Source: Ceratorhiza oryzae-sativae
Taxonomy: Eukaryota > Basidiomycota > Agaricomycetes > Cantharellales > Ceratobasidiaceae
Direction of reading: 5' to 3'
Assembly (NCBI GenBank): GCA_030998015.1
Contig: JARWMV010000031.1
Span: 107,413 to 171,412, forward strand
DNA length: 64,000 nucleotides
In this document: piece by piece, positions 45,201 to 55,700 of the stretch
Layout: the number at the start of each line of letters is the position of its first letter
How positions within the stretch are numbered: position 1 is the first letter of the stretch
The notes under the pieces: generated by a model
Seen by the model: only the letters and a program-made list of their open reading frames with translations
Told to the model about the DNA's origin: nothing
The model's database searches: none
Made by a program: the position numbers and the translations under genes

Positions 45201-45708
45201 CACTGTGTCTTTTTATGCCGTGGCAGACGAACATGCCACGTCACTGGCGTGAGAAACGCCAAGGGAAGAAGACTTAACCGAACAAAGGAGAAGAACAGCT
45301 GACTGATCCTGACCGCATGGTAACCGTCCATGTGATCACTCCTCCACACGACTGGCCAATCAGGGGGAGACACCTGACTAACGCCAAGAACCATCAAGGT
45401 CCGAACCGAGCTGATCCGTGTGAAGCCGAGGCTCCCACGGACTCGGCGATCCGAGATCAACCGGCCGAGGGCTCAACTCAACTCCACCCAGACCCTGCCC
45501 GGGGAACCCTGAAGGTTCTCAAAGCGCCAGAACAGGCGCTCAGACCCTGAGGACCGAGAAGTGCCTGACTAAGTGACCAGGATTTGTAATATATCCTGAG
45601 TCACGTGACACTTAGTCAGCTAGAGAGTAAAGGACAAGTCATCCAAGATGACTAATCCTCCCTTAACCATTACTAATCTGGTTAGGATTAACGTTAGGTT
45701 AAGTTCGG

Positions 45709-47990
45709 TTAGGTTGTGTTAGGGGTTGGGTTTGAACCAACTCTATCACACACTTGTCTAATGCAATGAAGGATCTGTGTCAAGATCCTCCCATACACGA
45801 TTGAAGATGTATTCTGGCAAGCCAAAACGTTCATCTCATTGTACACTAGTACTATTTTTCGCCATGTAGATGTTAAATCTCCAATTGCCATAGGGCGTTT
45901 GCAAGATAATATCAGACGTTGATTGACTAGTTGGGCAAGGGCGTCATCCTTTGTCCTAAGGTTTTTGCGTGCTGTCCTGTCCTGTATTCCAAGCCTCGCG
46001 GACCTGGGTAGGTGATCTTCTTCCTCCTGATCGGAGTCAGACTCACTAACCACCTCCGACACAGAAGCAAGGTTAGCTGTAACACGCGCCACCTTGCGAC
46101 GCCGGGTTCTGCGTTGGGGCTGTGCCACCCCAACCTCGAACAGTGTGAGCTGTCGAGCTGTTTGCCTTGGAACAACGTCTTTGTTCCATTCACTAAGTAT
46201 CGCATTATGTACTTCGTGTATGTCAACGTAATCCCATACTGGATTAAACACTGTCTTAATGACGTGCAACCTGCCTGTCTGTTCTGATGCGACATCTTTC
46301 GGAGCCAAGCGGTTCCTCCAGCGTTCGGTTGCATGCTTATTCAGCCATGTTTTAATGCAGTGAGGTGGGTACCCCCTGGCCAAGTACAGATCCCGCAGAT
46401 CCTTCAAGGCCAGTTCATAGTATTCTTTGGTACTTGATAGGGTAGCCATCCTGGTAATCTCACCAATGAAGGTACCTTTTTTGACATCAAGGGGATGGTG
46501 AGACGCCCATGGGATACGTTCTTGATTGTTCTGCGCTTTCTTGTACACTCTATAATGGACGCGGTCATCCTTTATAAATATGAACATATCCAGAAAGATA
46601 GAGAAATCTCTATTCGCAGACCATACGATTTCGCAACCGTCGAACTTAATACCGCTGCATATTTTCAAGGCTTCTTCATGGTCATCTGCCTCTACTATAG
46701 CTAGTACATCGTCGATATACCTTCGGTAGAATAAAATTCTTGGCTCCGTTGGTATAAATTGTTCCTCAAAGTAGGCCCCATAAAGGTTGGCTATGTCTGG
46801 GGATGACGCTACCCCCATAGCCAGGCCTTTGAGTTGCCTATAGAACTGGTCTTGAAATCGGAAGATAAGGTTATCGTTAGCTATGTCGAAAAGATCATAG
46901 AACGCCTTCATCTTATGGATCTGGTTTTCTGACAATTCTCCCAATTCATCATTGTCATTAAACCATTCCGGATAGTAGTGGTCTATACAATACGTAGCCA
47001 CAATCTTCCTACTCTCAAAGAGTGGAACATTTGGATAATAGGCCGTGACATCGCCTGAAACTATCCATACTTTCCGATCCTTGGGGAGTTTCACCCCTTC
47101 AAGTGCTATAGCTAAGCCTTACTTCCTTCTAATACGTAAGGCCGCGCCTTGACTATAGGCTTGAGTAAATGGCTGAAAATCTTAGCGGCTGGATTTACCA
47201 TCGCTGAGTGACATGGAACAATTGGTCTCATTTTCCATGGGTTTTTATGTATCTTCGGGATACCATAAAACCTGGGCATCCCTTTCCAGGGATCCCATTC
47301 AGGGATAGTGTACACACCACTTGCGTTGCTGTTTAGAGACACCGGGCCATTCCCCTTCTTTAGCCAGTTTCCTAATAGCTCACGTTTTCTAACCATATGT
47401 CCTAATGCTATGAATGGGACTATCTTTTGATAGTCTGCGGATTCGAGCATTTTAAGGCACTGCTGAAGGTACCATTCACGTGTTACGACCGCACATCCGA
47501 GGTTTTTGTCCGTGGGAAGGACTAAATATCCACCGTTGTCGATGAAGTCCTTAACAGGCTTTAACTGCACAAGACCGTGATCTCTTGGCAATCCATGAGG
47601 GGGAATAGCATCGAGCATTTGCTCAATAGACGCTTGCCCTTTCTCAAGACCTGCTTCCATGTTTCGACTCATATCAGGTGCACCTTCTGAGGTTTTACCT
47701 TTAAAGTCGAATTGCGGTAAGTACTCTGCTTCAGCATCATCGTCAGCATCTTTATTCAGGAAGAAATACTTCCATCTTAACCGGTTGCAAAAATCTTGCC
47801 ACGCAGTTCTAACGATCGAGCGATTCACAGGTGAGAACAACATATATTTCAAACCAGCAGACAGATGAATCGATACATTAATGGGGAGAACTACCCCCGG
47901 CCCAACATGAACCCCTTTCCTAAACGACGCCAACCTCCTTATATCATAAGGGACGCGCTCGAGTAGGACCTTGATGGCTATATTAATTGG
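45709..47990 (-). pseudogene. Penelope-like reverse transcriptase, one frameshift
   Basis: The N-terminal frame begins upstream of 47933 (LPINIAIKVLLERVPYDIRR) and contains YLVLPTDKNLGCAVV and MPRFYGIPKIHKNPWKMRPI up to a stop near 47112. One base over, the frame continues as IALEGVKLPKDRKVWIVSGD, VTAYYPNVPL (RT motif A region), QLKGLAMGVASSPDIANLYG (motif B), FYRRYIDDVLAIV (motif C, YIDD) and FSIFLDMFIF (motif D region). It ends at 45709 after a basic, RRTRRRK-containing tail. The motif set is that of Penelope-like RTs, related to telomerase RT. There is no GIY-YIG endonuclease. The break is a single missing base near 47110; without it the protein would be about 750 residues. Confidence 0.8.
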
Positions 47991-48059
47991 TAAGTATAAA
48001 TATCGTCTGGATAACTAGACGGATGTTCATACCTCCATTCAGAGCTTCTGATCACTTGG

Positions 48060-49156
48060 ATCTTCTGCTCGGCCCAGCGTTGGAATTGTTGCCGCCTTTG
48101 TTCTTGTTCGCGCCTTGGCCCTTGAACTTGCGTTTCTGGGCAGGGCCATAGTGGAGGGGGGCCGCAAGTCCTGTCTTGGGACTCGTATGGCCTGTCTTCC
48201 CCTTGCCTTTGCGCGCGATCGGGCCTAATTGGGAGCCTTGCCCTTGGGAGCGGGCTTGGCGATCGGCTAAACCGACGTTAGGTGTGAGTTACCCGACCAA
48301 TCGAAAATACTCACATTTTGATTAAGCGCACGCTTAATCTCTGCACCAACCATGGCCCTAATGGCGGCCGGGTCCATGGGTTTATCGTCGACATCCATGT
48401 CACGTCGGCAGCGTCCTTGATGGCCGTCTTCCTTGCCACCTTCACCTTCTCCGCGACCGCGCGAGCATTTTGGATCTCGATGATCCTGGTGCCGAAGGTG
48501 GGGAGGTCTGCAATGAGACGGTCTTTTTCGCCTTTGCGGAAAGGGTCCTCCACATATTCGATGGCTGGAGGTTGACCCTCAACAGCCTCGGCAATGCGGG
48601 GGGCGATGGTACGTTGGAGTGCCACATAGGCATCCTCGACCTTCCGCTTCCAAGTTGGGCACCAGACGTCGTGCGCCAACTGCGACCGGAGGAATGTTTC
48701 CTCGGCAGTCTTGAGTTCACGACCGTGCGCATAGGCTTGGTCGACATAGGCGGTGTGGGCAGCAGAGAGCGTCTGCAGCATCTCTGACCCTTGCGGGTTT
48801 GCCCTGAACTCCTTCGACACTTGCCACGCAGGTTCTTTTAACCCGCGGACTTGCGTCGGAAGCTCGCCCTTGTTCATCGACTCGCCTAGGCGAGCGACTA
48901 CCCTCTGCACGTTATGGAACTTCTCCACTAGGGAGTTGAGTTCCTTAAACGGCTCGCGTAAGGTGTCCCTGTACGCGAGGGGGACGAGTTCCAAGAGCTC
49001 CGTCCAGCTCTTGGCATGCCCAGAGGCCACCATACGCTTCTCTGCGTCAGCGATGGCGGCTGTAGACATGTGCCCTAATAGGGCCGGGGACATGGCACGG
49101 GCGAACGATGGCATAGAGCCAGTCGCGGTCGACGAACGGGCTTGGGGGGCGACCAT
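48060..49156 (-). pseudogene. PLE ORF1-like protein, one apparent frameshift
   Basis: ATG at 49156 (MVAPQARSSTATGSMPSFAR). The body is helical and charged (ADAEKRMVASGHAKSWTELL, KEPAWQVSKEFRANPQGSEM, TWKRKVEDAYVALQRTIAPR). Near 48390 the frame must shift by one base to give MDVDDKPMDPAAIRAMVGAE and KRALNQN, followed by a GT..AG intron at about 48256-48313. A Gly/Lys-rich basic end (GPIARKGKGKTGHT, RKFKGQGANKNKGGNNSN) stops near 48057. The basic tail suggests nucleic-acid binding, as in accessory ORFs of other retroelements; that is inference. Confidence 0.5.
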
Positions 49157-49226
49157 GTTTAGCGAGCAGAGAAGAGGGGGCGGGGCACTCAATTGGGTTA
49201 GGGGAGCGAGGATTAGGTTAGGTTAG

Positions 49227-50849
49227 CAGACATGATAGGAGAGGGCAGGTTAGGTAAATCCTAGCTACCTGGGACACCACCAGGACACCCCCTAGGATAC
49301 TCCCCAGGACACTCCCTAGGACACCCCCCAGGGCACAATGGATGCAACCATCCATGAGCAACCCCCACACATGAGAGAGCAGGTGCAAGGCACCTGTGTG
49401 AAGTGCACATACACCATACATGCACTTCACTGGGGATCACATATGTATGTGCAGATGAATCTAAGACAAACAAACACTCATTTGTGGATTATACATATAC
49501 TATACACACAGTTTAGTAATGCATCAAAGTGGAATGAGTGGGTACTTGAGGTACTCGAGTGGCAGTCTGTGTACAACATATGGCATACACAACAGGCACA
49601 TATGGGCACTGCCAAGCCTGTATGGTACATGATATGCAGAGCCAAAATATACCTGGAGAAAAACATATATGCATCTCTCACTCATAGAATCCATGCACAA
49701 CCTCTCATAACCTCTCATACACTCCATGTTGGCAGATTTCAGTCCCCTTGCCCTATTGTTCTGTTAGAAGCAGACAATGAGCCCAGCATTTGGCTCACCA
49801 TCAGCATGCAAACGCCGTCTGCAGACTGTGCTGATGTGCTGGCAAGAACACATAGGCACGTCACTAGGACAATGCCAAGTATTAGGCATGACACTATGTA
49901 GGCAAAATCCTAGTGATCCAGGACATGGCATGTGTAACATGTAGACACAACCAGCATGCAAGCACTGTGAGCTGAAAATGGCACATCACACTGTTGCCTG
50001 AACCGTGTGTACAACGTACACAACATAACGTACACAATATACACATGCCCAGCAGGTGGTCAAGCCCACTGCCTGTACCATGTGTACAGTGTATGCACAG
50101 TGGTTGCCTGTTCCACTGGCTGTACAACGTGTACCCCGTACGCGCAGCTGTCGCAAGGCCTGCTAGTTATACCATGTGTACGGGGTATGCACAGCAGGCC
50201 CACTGCCTGTATAACGCATACCATGCATGCACAGATGTTGGCTGGTCCCACTGCATGCATTCTTGCTGCTGGTACCACACATACGGTACACCCAACTGCC
50301 GCTAGGCCTACTACAGGTGTGAAGCGCATATAAGCACTGTGAAAGTCTATCAACGTTGGTGCTGGGGATGTACAGTACAATAAGGCAAATGTTTATTTAG
50401 TACACAAGGGATGTAATTAAGCTAAATAACCCCCTGTATGCGCATATATATGCCGGAGAAGCTCCATGTAAAGTCACCCATGTTACAGATGCATACTAAG
50501 ACATGGAACTCCCAAGGAATATTGCTCAAAGGGATCGGCTCTGGTGTTCTGAATGCACTTAATCTCAACCATTGTGTTATACAAATAATTATGTATGCGA
50601 CCAATTGCCATAGTGATACGTCCACAAGCAGATACTATAACGAAAAAATGTCTGTATACATCAGCTATACGGGGGAATTTACAGCAAACAGGAAAAGCGA
50701 ACAATCTAATAGTAGATACAAAAGATTAATAGATCGTAAAAGGTGGCTCGGGACACGTAGTTAGTGATGAAATAATGTATATACATTTCTTAAAGGTGGC
50801 CGCGCTCGAATCTCACCATCCTACTCCATTTTCCATGCGTGAGCCTCGT
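49227..50849. repeat. repeat-rich gene-free stretch
   Basis: At 49270-49340 a short tandem repeat of ~16 bp (AGGACACCCCCTAGGA-like units). The rest is CpG-poor, TG/CA-rich DNA. Between 50006 and 50230 it carries five palindromes of the GTAC-N3-GTAC type or their mutated forms (TGTGTAC-AAC-GTACACA at 50006-50022, CGTGTAC-CCC-GTACGCG at 50128-50144, half-mutated ones at 50081-50097 and 50175-50191). No gene supported. Confidence 0.55.
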
Positions 50850-51398
50850 TCACTTAACTCGGAACATGGTGAGTAACGCGATCAAGAGTTGAAAAAAGAA
50901 CGTACAAATTTGTTCGACGCGGATTGCCTCAATGCGGCGCAGGGAGTTTGCGAAGCGACGCGAATAATCGCGAAGTCCGACGAAAGGCGAGTGAATCACT
51001 GGCAAATGGGGGTTAAGCTCGACTTGTGCCAGCTGCAGCATACGGAGCGCTATGGATGTCGCTACGGAGTGAGCCTGCGCGATAAGGTCGAAACGACGTC
51101 TTGCTTCGAGCTTAATCGAGAGCTCGATCAAGATGAACGACGGCCGCTCATCCTGATCGAGGTCGGCCATCTGCCTCGCCCAGTCGATATGTTGATCAAG
51201 GGTGAGGGGGATCGGCAAGAATGACATGACGAACAAGGGTTTTGCTAGCAAACGTACGAACAACCGGGCACATGAACAGCGGGCGTACGAACAAGCGAAA
51301 GTACGTGCGAACCAGTAAACGAACGAACACATGAGCGAACGAACGAGTGAGCGAAAAGGCGGAGCGGGATGTTTGGGAATATGTTTGGTGAGCTTCAT
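50850..51398 (-). other. open frame of doubtful coding status
   Basis: A minus-strand frame contains an ATG near 51226 giving about 125 codons (MSFLPIPLTLDQHIDWARQM ... RRIEAIRVEQICTFFFQLLI). Its C-terminal end is hydrophobic. No homologous family recognised; the upstream part is a low-complexity, arginine/cysteine-rich frame created by GAAC-rich DNA. Confidence 0.2.
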
Positions 51399-51599
51399 AG
51401 CACCTAGCTATAATCGGAAACAGGACGTACCTGAACTAATTGCGTTAGTTGCGTTGTACAGCGTTAGTCGGGGCTGGGGGGGGGGCGTGTATGGCGTTTG
51501 CGAGTGGACAGGGAAGAGCGCGCGAGGGCCAGGCTAAGCGTTGATCGCGCTGCCTAAACATACAAATATACAACCGTTACCCGTGAGCATCCGCATACG

Positions 51600-52200
51600 G
51601 TAAGGTAGAGAAACAACCACATACCGAATTTCTAGACGCGCGGAGGATGTGCGCCGGTGAGTGTGTACCGCGTTCGCGGAGGGAAGTGGACGGGGGATTC
51701 GGGGGCCGGCAATGATGATTACGTGGATGTTGAATGCCGTTGATCGAGCCGGCGATTAGGCACCAGTAGATAAGTTGAACGGATCGAGCGCGGATTCATA
51801 AGTGACCGAGCCACCCAAAAAGTGTAACACTTACCAGATTGGTGAGTGTACGAAAATAAAACGATGGTGCACGGTGTGCGCACGGCGTTTGTGAGCGGAG
51901 GCGGGCGAGAGATCGAAAGACCCAGAGAACCGGATCACGTGCATGTTGAACACTAGTGATCGAGCCGGTGATCCGGCACCAACAAATAAGTTAAACTGAT
52001 CGAGGGAGGATTTGTAAGCAGCCGAATCACGAAAAAGGTTAGACAGTTACCGGAATTGTGATTGTGGGAAATCGATTTTGGTGTGTGGTGTGCGTACGCC
52101 GTTCACGAGCAGAGGTGGCAAACCCGATCGGATCATATATATGTTGAACACCATCGATCGAGATCCGGCACCGATAAGTAACTAGAACCGAGAGAATGAG
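51600..52200. repeat. degenerate ~200-bp tandem repeat, three units
   Basis: The phrase GATCGAG..CCGG..GGCACC followed by TAAGT recurs at about 51742, 51957 and 52155, preceded each time by ATGTTGAA and followed by an ACGAAAAAG or similar and a GTGTGCG-C-ACGGCGTT-like segment. Units are diverged by substitutions and indels. Confidence 0.6.
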
Positions 52201-52759
52201 GAGTAGCAAAAGTTGAGGCATACCTGTGCTATCATAACGTCCGCACTACGAGGCACGCGTACGGAGTACGCTCACCGCGGGCCACAATCACTTACATGTA
52301 CGCCAGGCCTGCGAATCATGGCCGGCTGGTTCGGAAAGTACCGCATACATCCCCCTCATACGCATCAGTTCAATGCAACTTCCGCGAGATCTGACTTCCA
52401 GTGTGGCGCCCAGAGAAGCACCCGCAGGACTCAATCGCTCAGCCGGAGGGCTGTCATGCAAGGACGCTAGAAGGCTTATTTAGCACAACGTTTCAAGGGG
52501 CAAAGATCCATTAAATTGAGATACGTCATAAAATATTTCCCTTTCAGGTTTTTCATTTATATATTGGTGCTCCCTAACCGACGGATGTAATTTTCGCCCC
52601 TCCCCCAGTATCATTGACACCGCAGTCTCATCGCCGTCGCATCATGGTTGCCGTCATCAACGCCTACGCCGTCCTCCTCTATCGCTTCTGCTCCGACCAT
52701 GGCGCCCCACACGCCGATCCACCCCTTGGGATTTCTTTCCCTTGAATAACCCGCAGTTT

Positions 52760-55700
52760 ATGGAGCTCTCGGGGATCGATTCTATCGAGACTGGGCTGTC
52801 TCAACCCCCTAAAGGACACCTCGGATCTAGCATCAACGAACGGACTCGCACGATATGGAAGCGAAAGGCCCAAGGCGCAATAGATTTCCTCGAGTTCTGC
52901 ACGAAAGAGAGGTTGAAAGCCAGCAAGACTCCGACCATCGAAGACTTCCAACCAAACGTGTTTCGAGTCGCTCCTCATCACGCGGATTGGGAGTGGATCG
53001 TTGATCGCTTTTTTGGAGTTCCAGGCGGTCTGTACGATCGAATCACCTTCATCATGAAGGACACCAAGTGCGACGCTGAGGAAGCTTATCGGAGGGCGCG
53101 AGACGACCAGGTATGGCTCGCTTTATCTCTCCGTCAACTTAAGCTTGCTCACGCGCACATTCTCAGATGTTAGTTAAGGGAGACGCCTTCCAGGAAGGTG
53201 ACATCCCTAACGTCGGTAAGTTTGATAACGTTTGGCTCGAAGCGCGAAACGCCGTCGGCCGCGCAATACTCGGCGATCCGATGCGGAACGGCAGGATACC
53301 GCCGATGTACATGCCGACCCTTCGCGCTCTCTGCTACCGGCATTTTGAGCGCGACATCAGATCGCTTACGAAAAACGCCACAAAAATGAAGCCGTTGGAG
53401 GAGAAGCTCGCCAAGGCATATCAAGGTGAGCAGTTGGCTCGCAATGAGCATATTCTTGTGCTTAGGGAATAACGTAATAGCCGCAAATGATCACCCGACC
53501 CTCAAAAGTCTTCGGTCAGCCAGCTCGCTACTCGGCCAGGTCGTGAAGCTTCACCGGATGCTAGGGATTACTGGGCAGCTCGCTGAGACAGCGATCTGGC
53601 GGGTACGGCTCGACCAGCTCATGGAGGACCTAGGTCGCAAAAAGGTTAAGGGAAAAAGTGAGTCGATCAAGTATCAGCTGTCGAGTCAATTGGACTCACC
53701 GTTCCTCGAATCTCGAAGTGGTTCGGGTGAAACCGAAACATCCGAAGGCTCGCCTCGTCGCCGACGATCAGTTGGATCTCGCCTGGGCCGAATATCAGCA
53801 AGAGATCTGGAGTCCGAACCCTTCTAACTCGACTCCTTTCGATATTGAATTCGGTGGGGAAGAGGTCGCGAGCGGTCCGCTACCAGGAATGAACGACTTT
53901 GCACTTGACGCCGGCGTCGCGCATTGGAGCGGCAAGACGATCGAGGACATCAAGCGGATGCTCCTGATCCCGGAAGGCGGCCTCCCCGGTGCTCGTGTCA
54001 ACGAGGATGGTACAAAGAGAATGGAAGGACTCTCTCACCAATGGGTATGTGTGCTGGAGGTGGTTAACCGGTCTTTCACGAAGCCGGGAGAGTTGGGACG
54101 GCCAACGTTGATGGCCGATAAGGTCGGTATGGGCAAGACCGGCCAATCTATCATGTTCATCCAGGTGCTTTGGCACTTGAAGGCTCTCCAAGACGGCAAT
54201 CCCAAATGGCCGGAGACCAAGTCGTCGGACGGCATACAGAAATGGCCCGAGTTTCTCGGTAAGTAATTAGCGCATATATCCAACTCTTTTCTGACACATA
54301 TGGATGACCTAATTGGTTGCGGCTTGTTTGGCTAACCGCACTTCTGTAATCATGCTTACTCAGGAGATCGCAAATTATTCATGGGTCGCAAGCGGATACC
54401 AGCACTACCATCGTGGATTGCTGCTCCAACAACTCTCATTACCCAGTGGCAGGAGGCTTTGGATACATGGCTCGCTGACGACGCCTGCCATGTCCTACAC
54501 TACTCTGGCGGCGACTCAGTACGCAAACAGTTCTGGGAGACCGGCCAACTGTACGACCGTGCTATCAAGAGCTCCCATCCGGAACGCACCATCATCCTAG
54601 TAGATATGCCGGTGGGTGCCTGGCACACTTTTCTTTGGTTTCTGGTCAACCTCTCACTCGAATCTGTGTCACGTCTCTGCTCGCTCCTATTTAGACCATA
54701 CTTAGTGAAGGGAGGATAAATCTGACGGAGAAAGGGGACTTGAAGTGTGGGGAACCCAGCACCGGGCACTCCGATGACTTCCTCAAGGGGTTTTTCAGCC
54801 ACGAGTCCAGCGTCGGCATCCTTGACGAGGGACACAACTATCGCAACAACGGGCCCAACTACCGAACGGTGGTCACGATGATGAGTGGTTGTGTACAGCG
54901 GCTCGTCCTCACGCTACGCCAGTATACACAAGTTATCGGGTGAGTGGCCCGCCGCTCCATCATCTGGCCTATTTGCTCATTTCCGTTCGCTCATTTCTAT
55001 TTTCCGCTCATTTCCGCTCATTTCCATTCACTCCCGCCAATAGGATCTTCTCAGTCTTGGTCGAAATCTTACAGGCGCCGGGGTTCATAGGGATCTTGGG
55101 CGAGGAGCTCACGGAGAGGGTTGAGAGGATTAGTAAGATCACGGACAAGGGTTGGGAGGATGAGGGAGGTGAAGAGAAACTCCGGGAGTTTCTGCGTGAG
55201 CTACGCGATGAGGGTGCAAAACCCGAGCCCAGCATGAGATCGTTGCTGCCCAACATACCCCAGGACTTGCGCGAGTACCGGCCATTCTGGAGCACCCGCC
55301 GAGCGTTGTTCGAGCTACGAGAAGCCATGCAATCGTATATCATTCGGCGAGATGAGCGTTCGCTCGACTCCGACGGCAATCCCATCCTCAACCTCCTTCC
55401 TCTCATTAACGTTATCTCTTATCTCGAACTCGACCAGGCTACCGAAGAAGCATTGTCGGCCCAGTCGGGAACAAGGGAGTATCGGTGAGTTTTCTTTATG
55501 CGATTGTTACGTGTGTGTGTGGGTCTCGCTCATCGTTAGCCTCTCCAACACATAGCACTCGCGGCCGGATGGACCTCGACGTGAGTAGCAACCACTGCTG
55601 CGCGAGTTTTTATTTTATTTTTTATTCTTTTATTTTTATTCTTTTATTCTTGTTCCGCTTCTCCACGACTTACTAACTTGCCTTCCATCCACCGCAGGGG

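Larger units (their letters stand above)
45038..49226 (-). mobile_element. near-complete endonuclease-less Penelope-like retroelement
   Basis: On the minus strand the order is TTAGG repeats (49211-49226), ORF1-like gene, reverse transcriptase, degenerate telomere-like repeats (45688-45725), the ~620-bp 3' region with a hammerhead motif, and a TTAGG array (45038-45082). The RT has no GIY-YIG domain after it. Such endonuclease-deficient Penelope-like elements attached to telomeric repeats are known from basidiomycetes (the Coprina group) and rotifers (Athena). This copy has apparent frameshifts in both ORFs, so it may be dead, or the assembly may contain indels. Confidence 0.8.

Noticed and set aside
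45065..45460. Conserved 110-131-codon open frame in the PLE repeat (also 26685-27017 and 24531-24776)
   Set aside because: It overlaps the hammerhead motif, lacks an ATG in at least one copy and runs into the CCTAA repeat; conservation follows from the copies being recent.
24450..45690. The ~620-bp direct repeats as LTRs of one 20-kb retrotransposon
   Set aside because: No TG..CA ends, primer-binding site, polypurine tract or gag-pol; one copy lies directly 3' of the Penelope-like RT and all copies end in TTAGG, which fits PLE 3' ends.
50850..51398. 182-codon frame as a confident gene
   Set aside because: Its first part is low-complexity and no motif or splice pattern supports it; kept only as doubtful.
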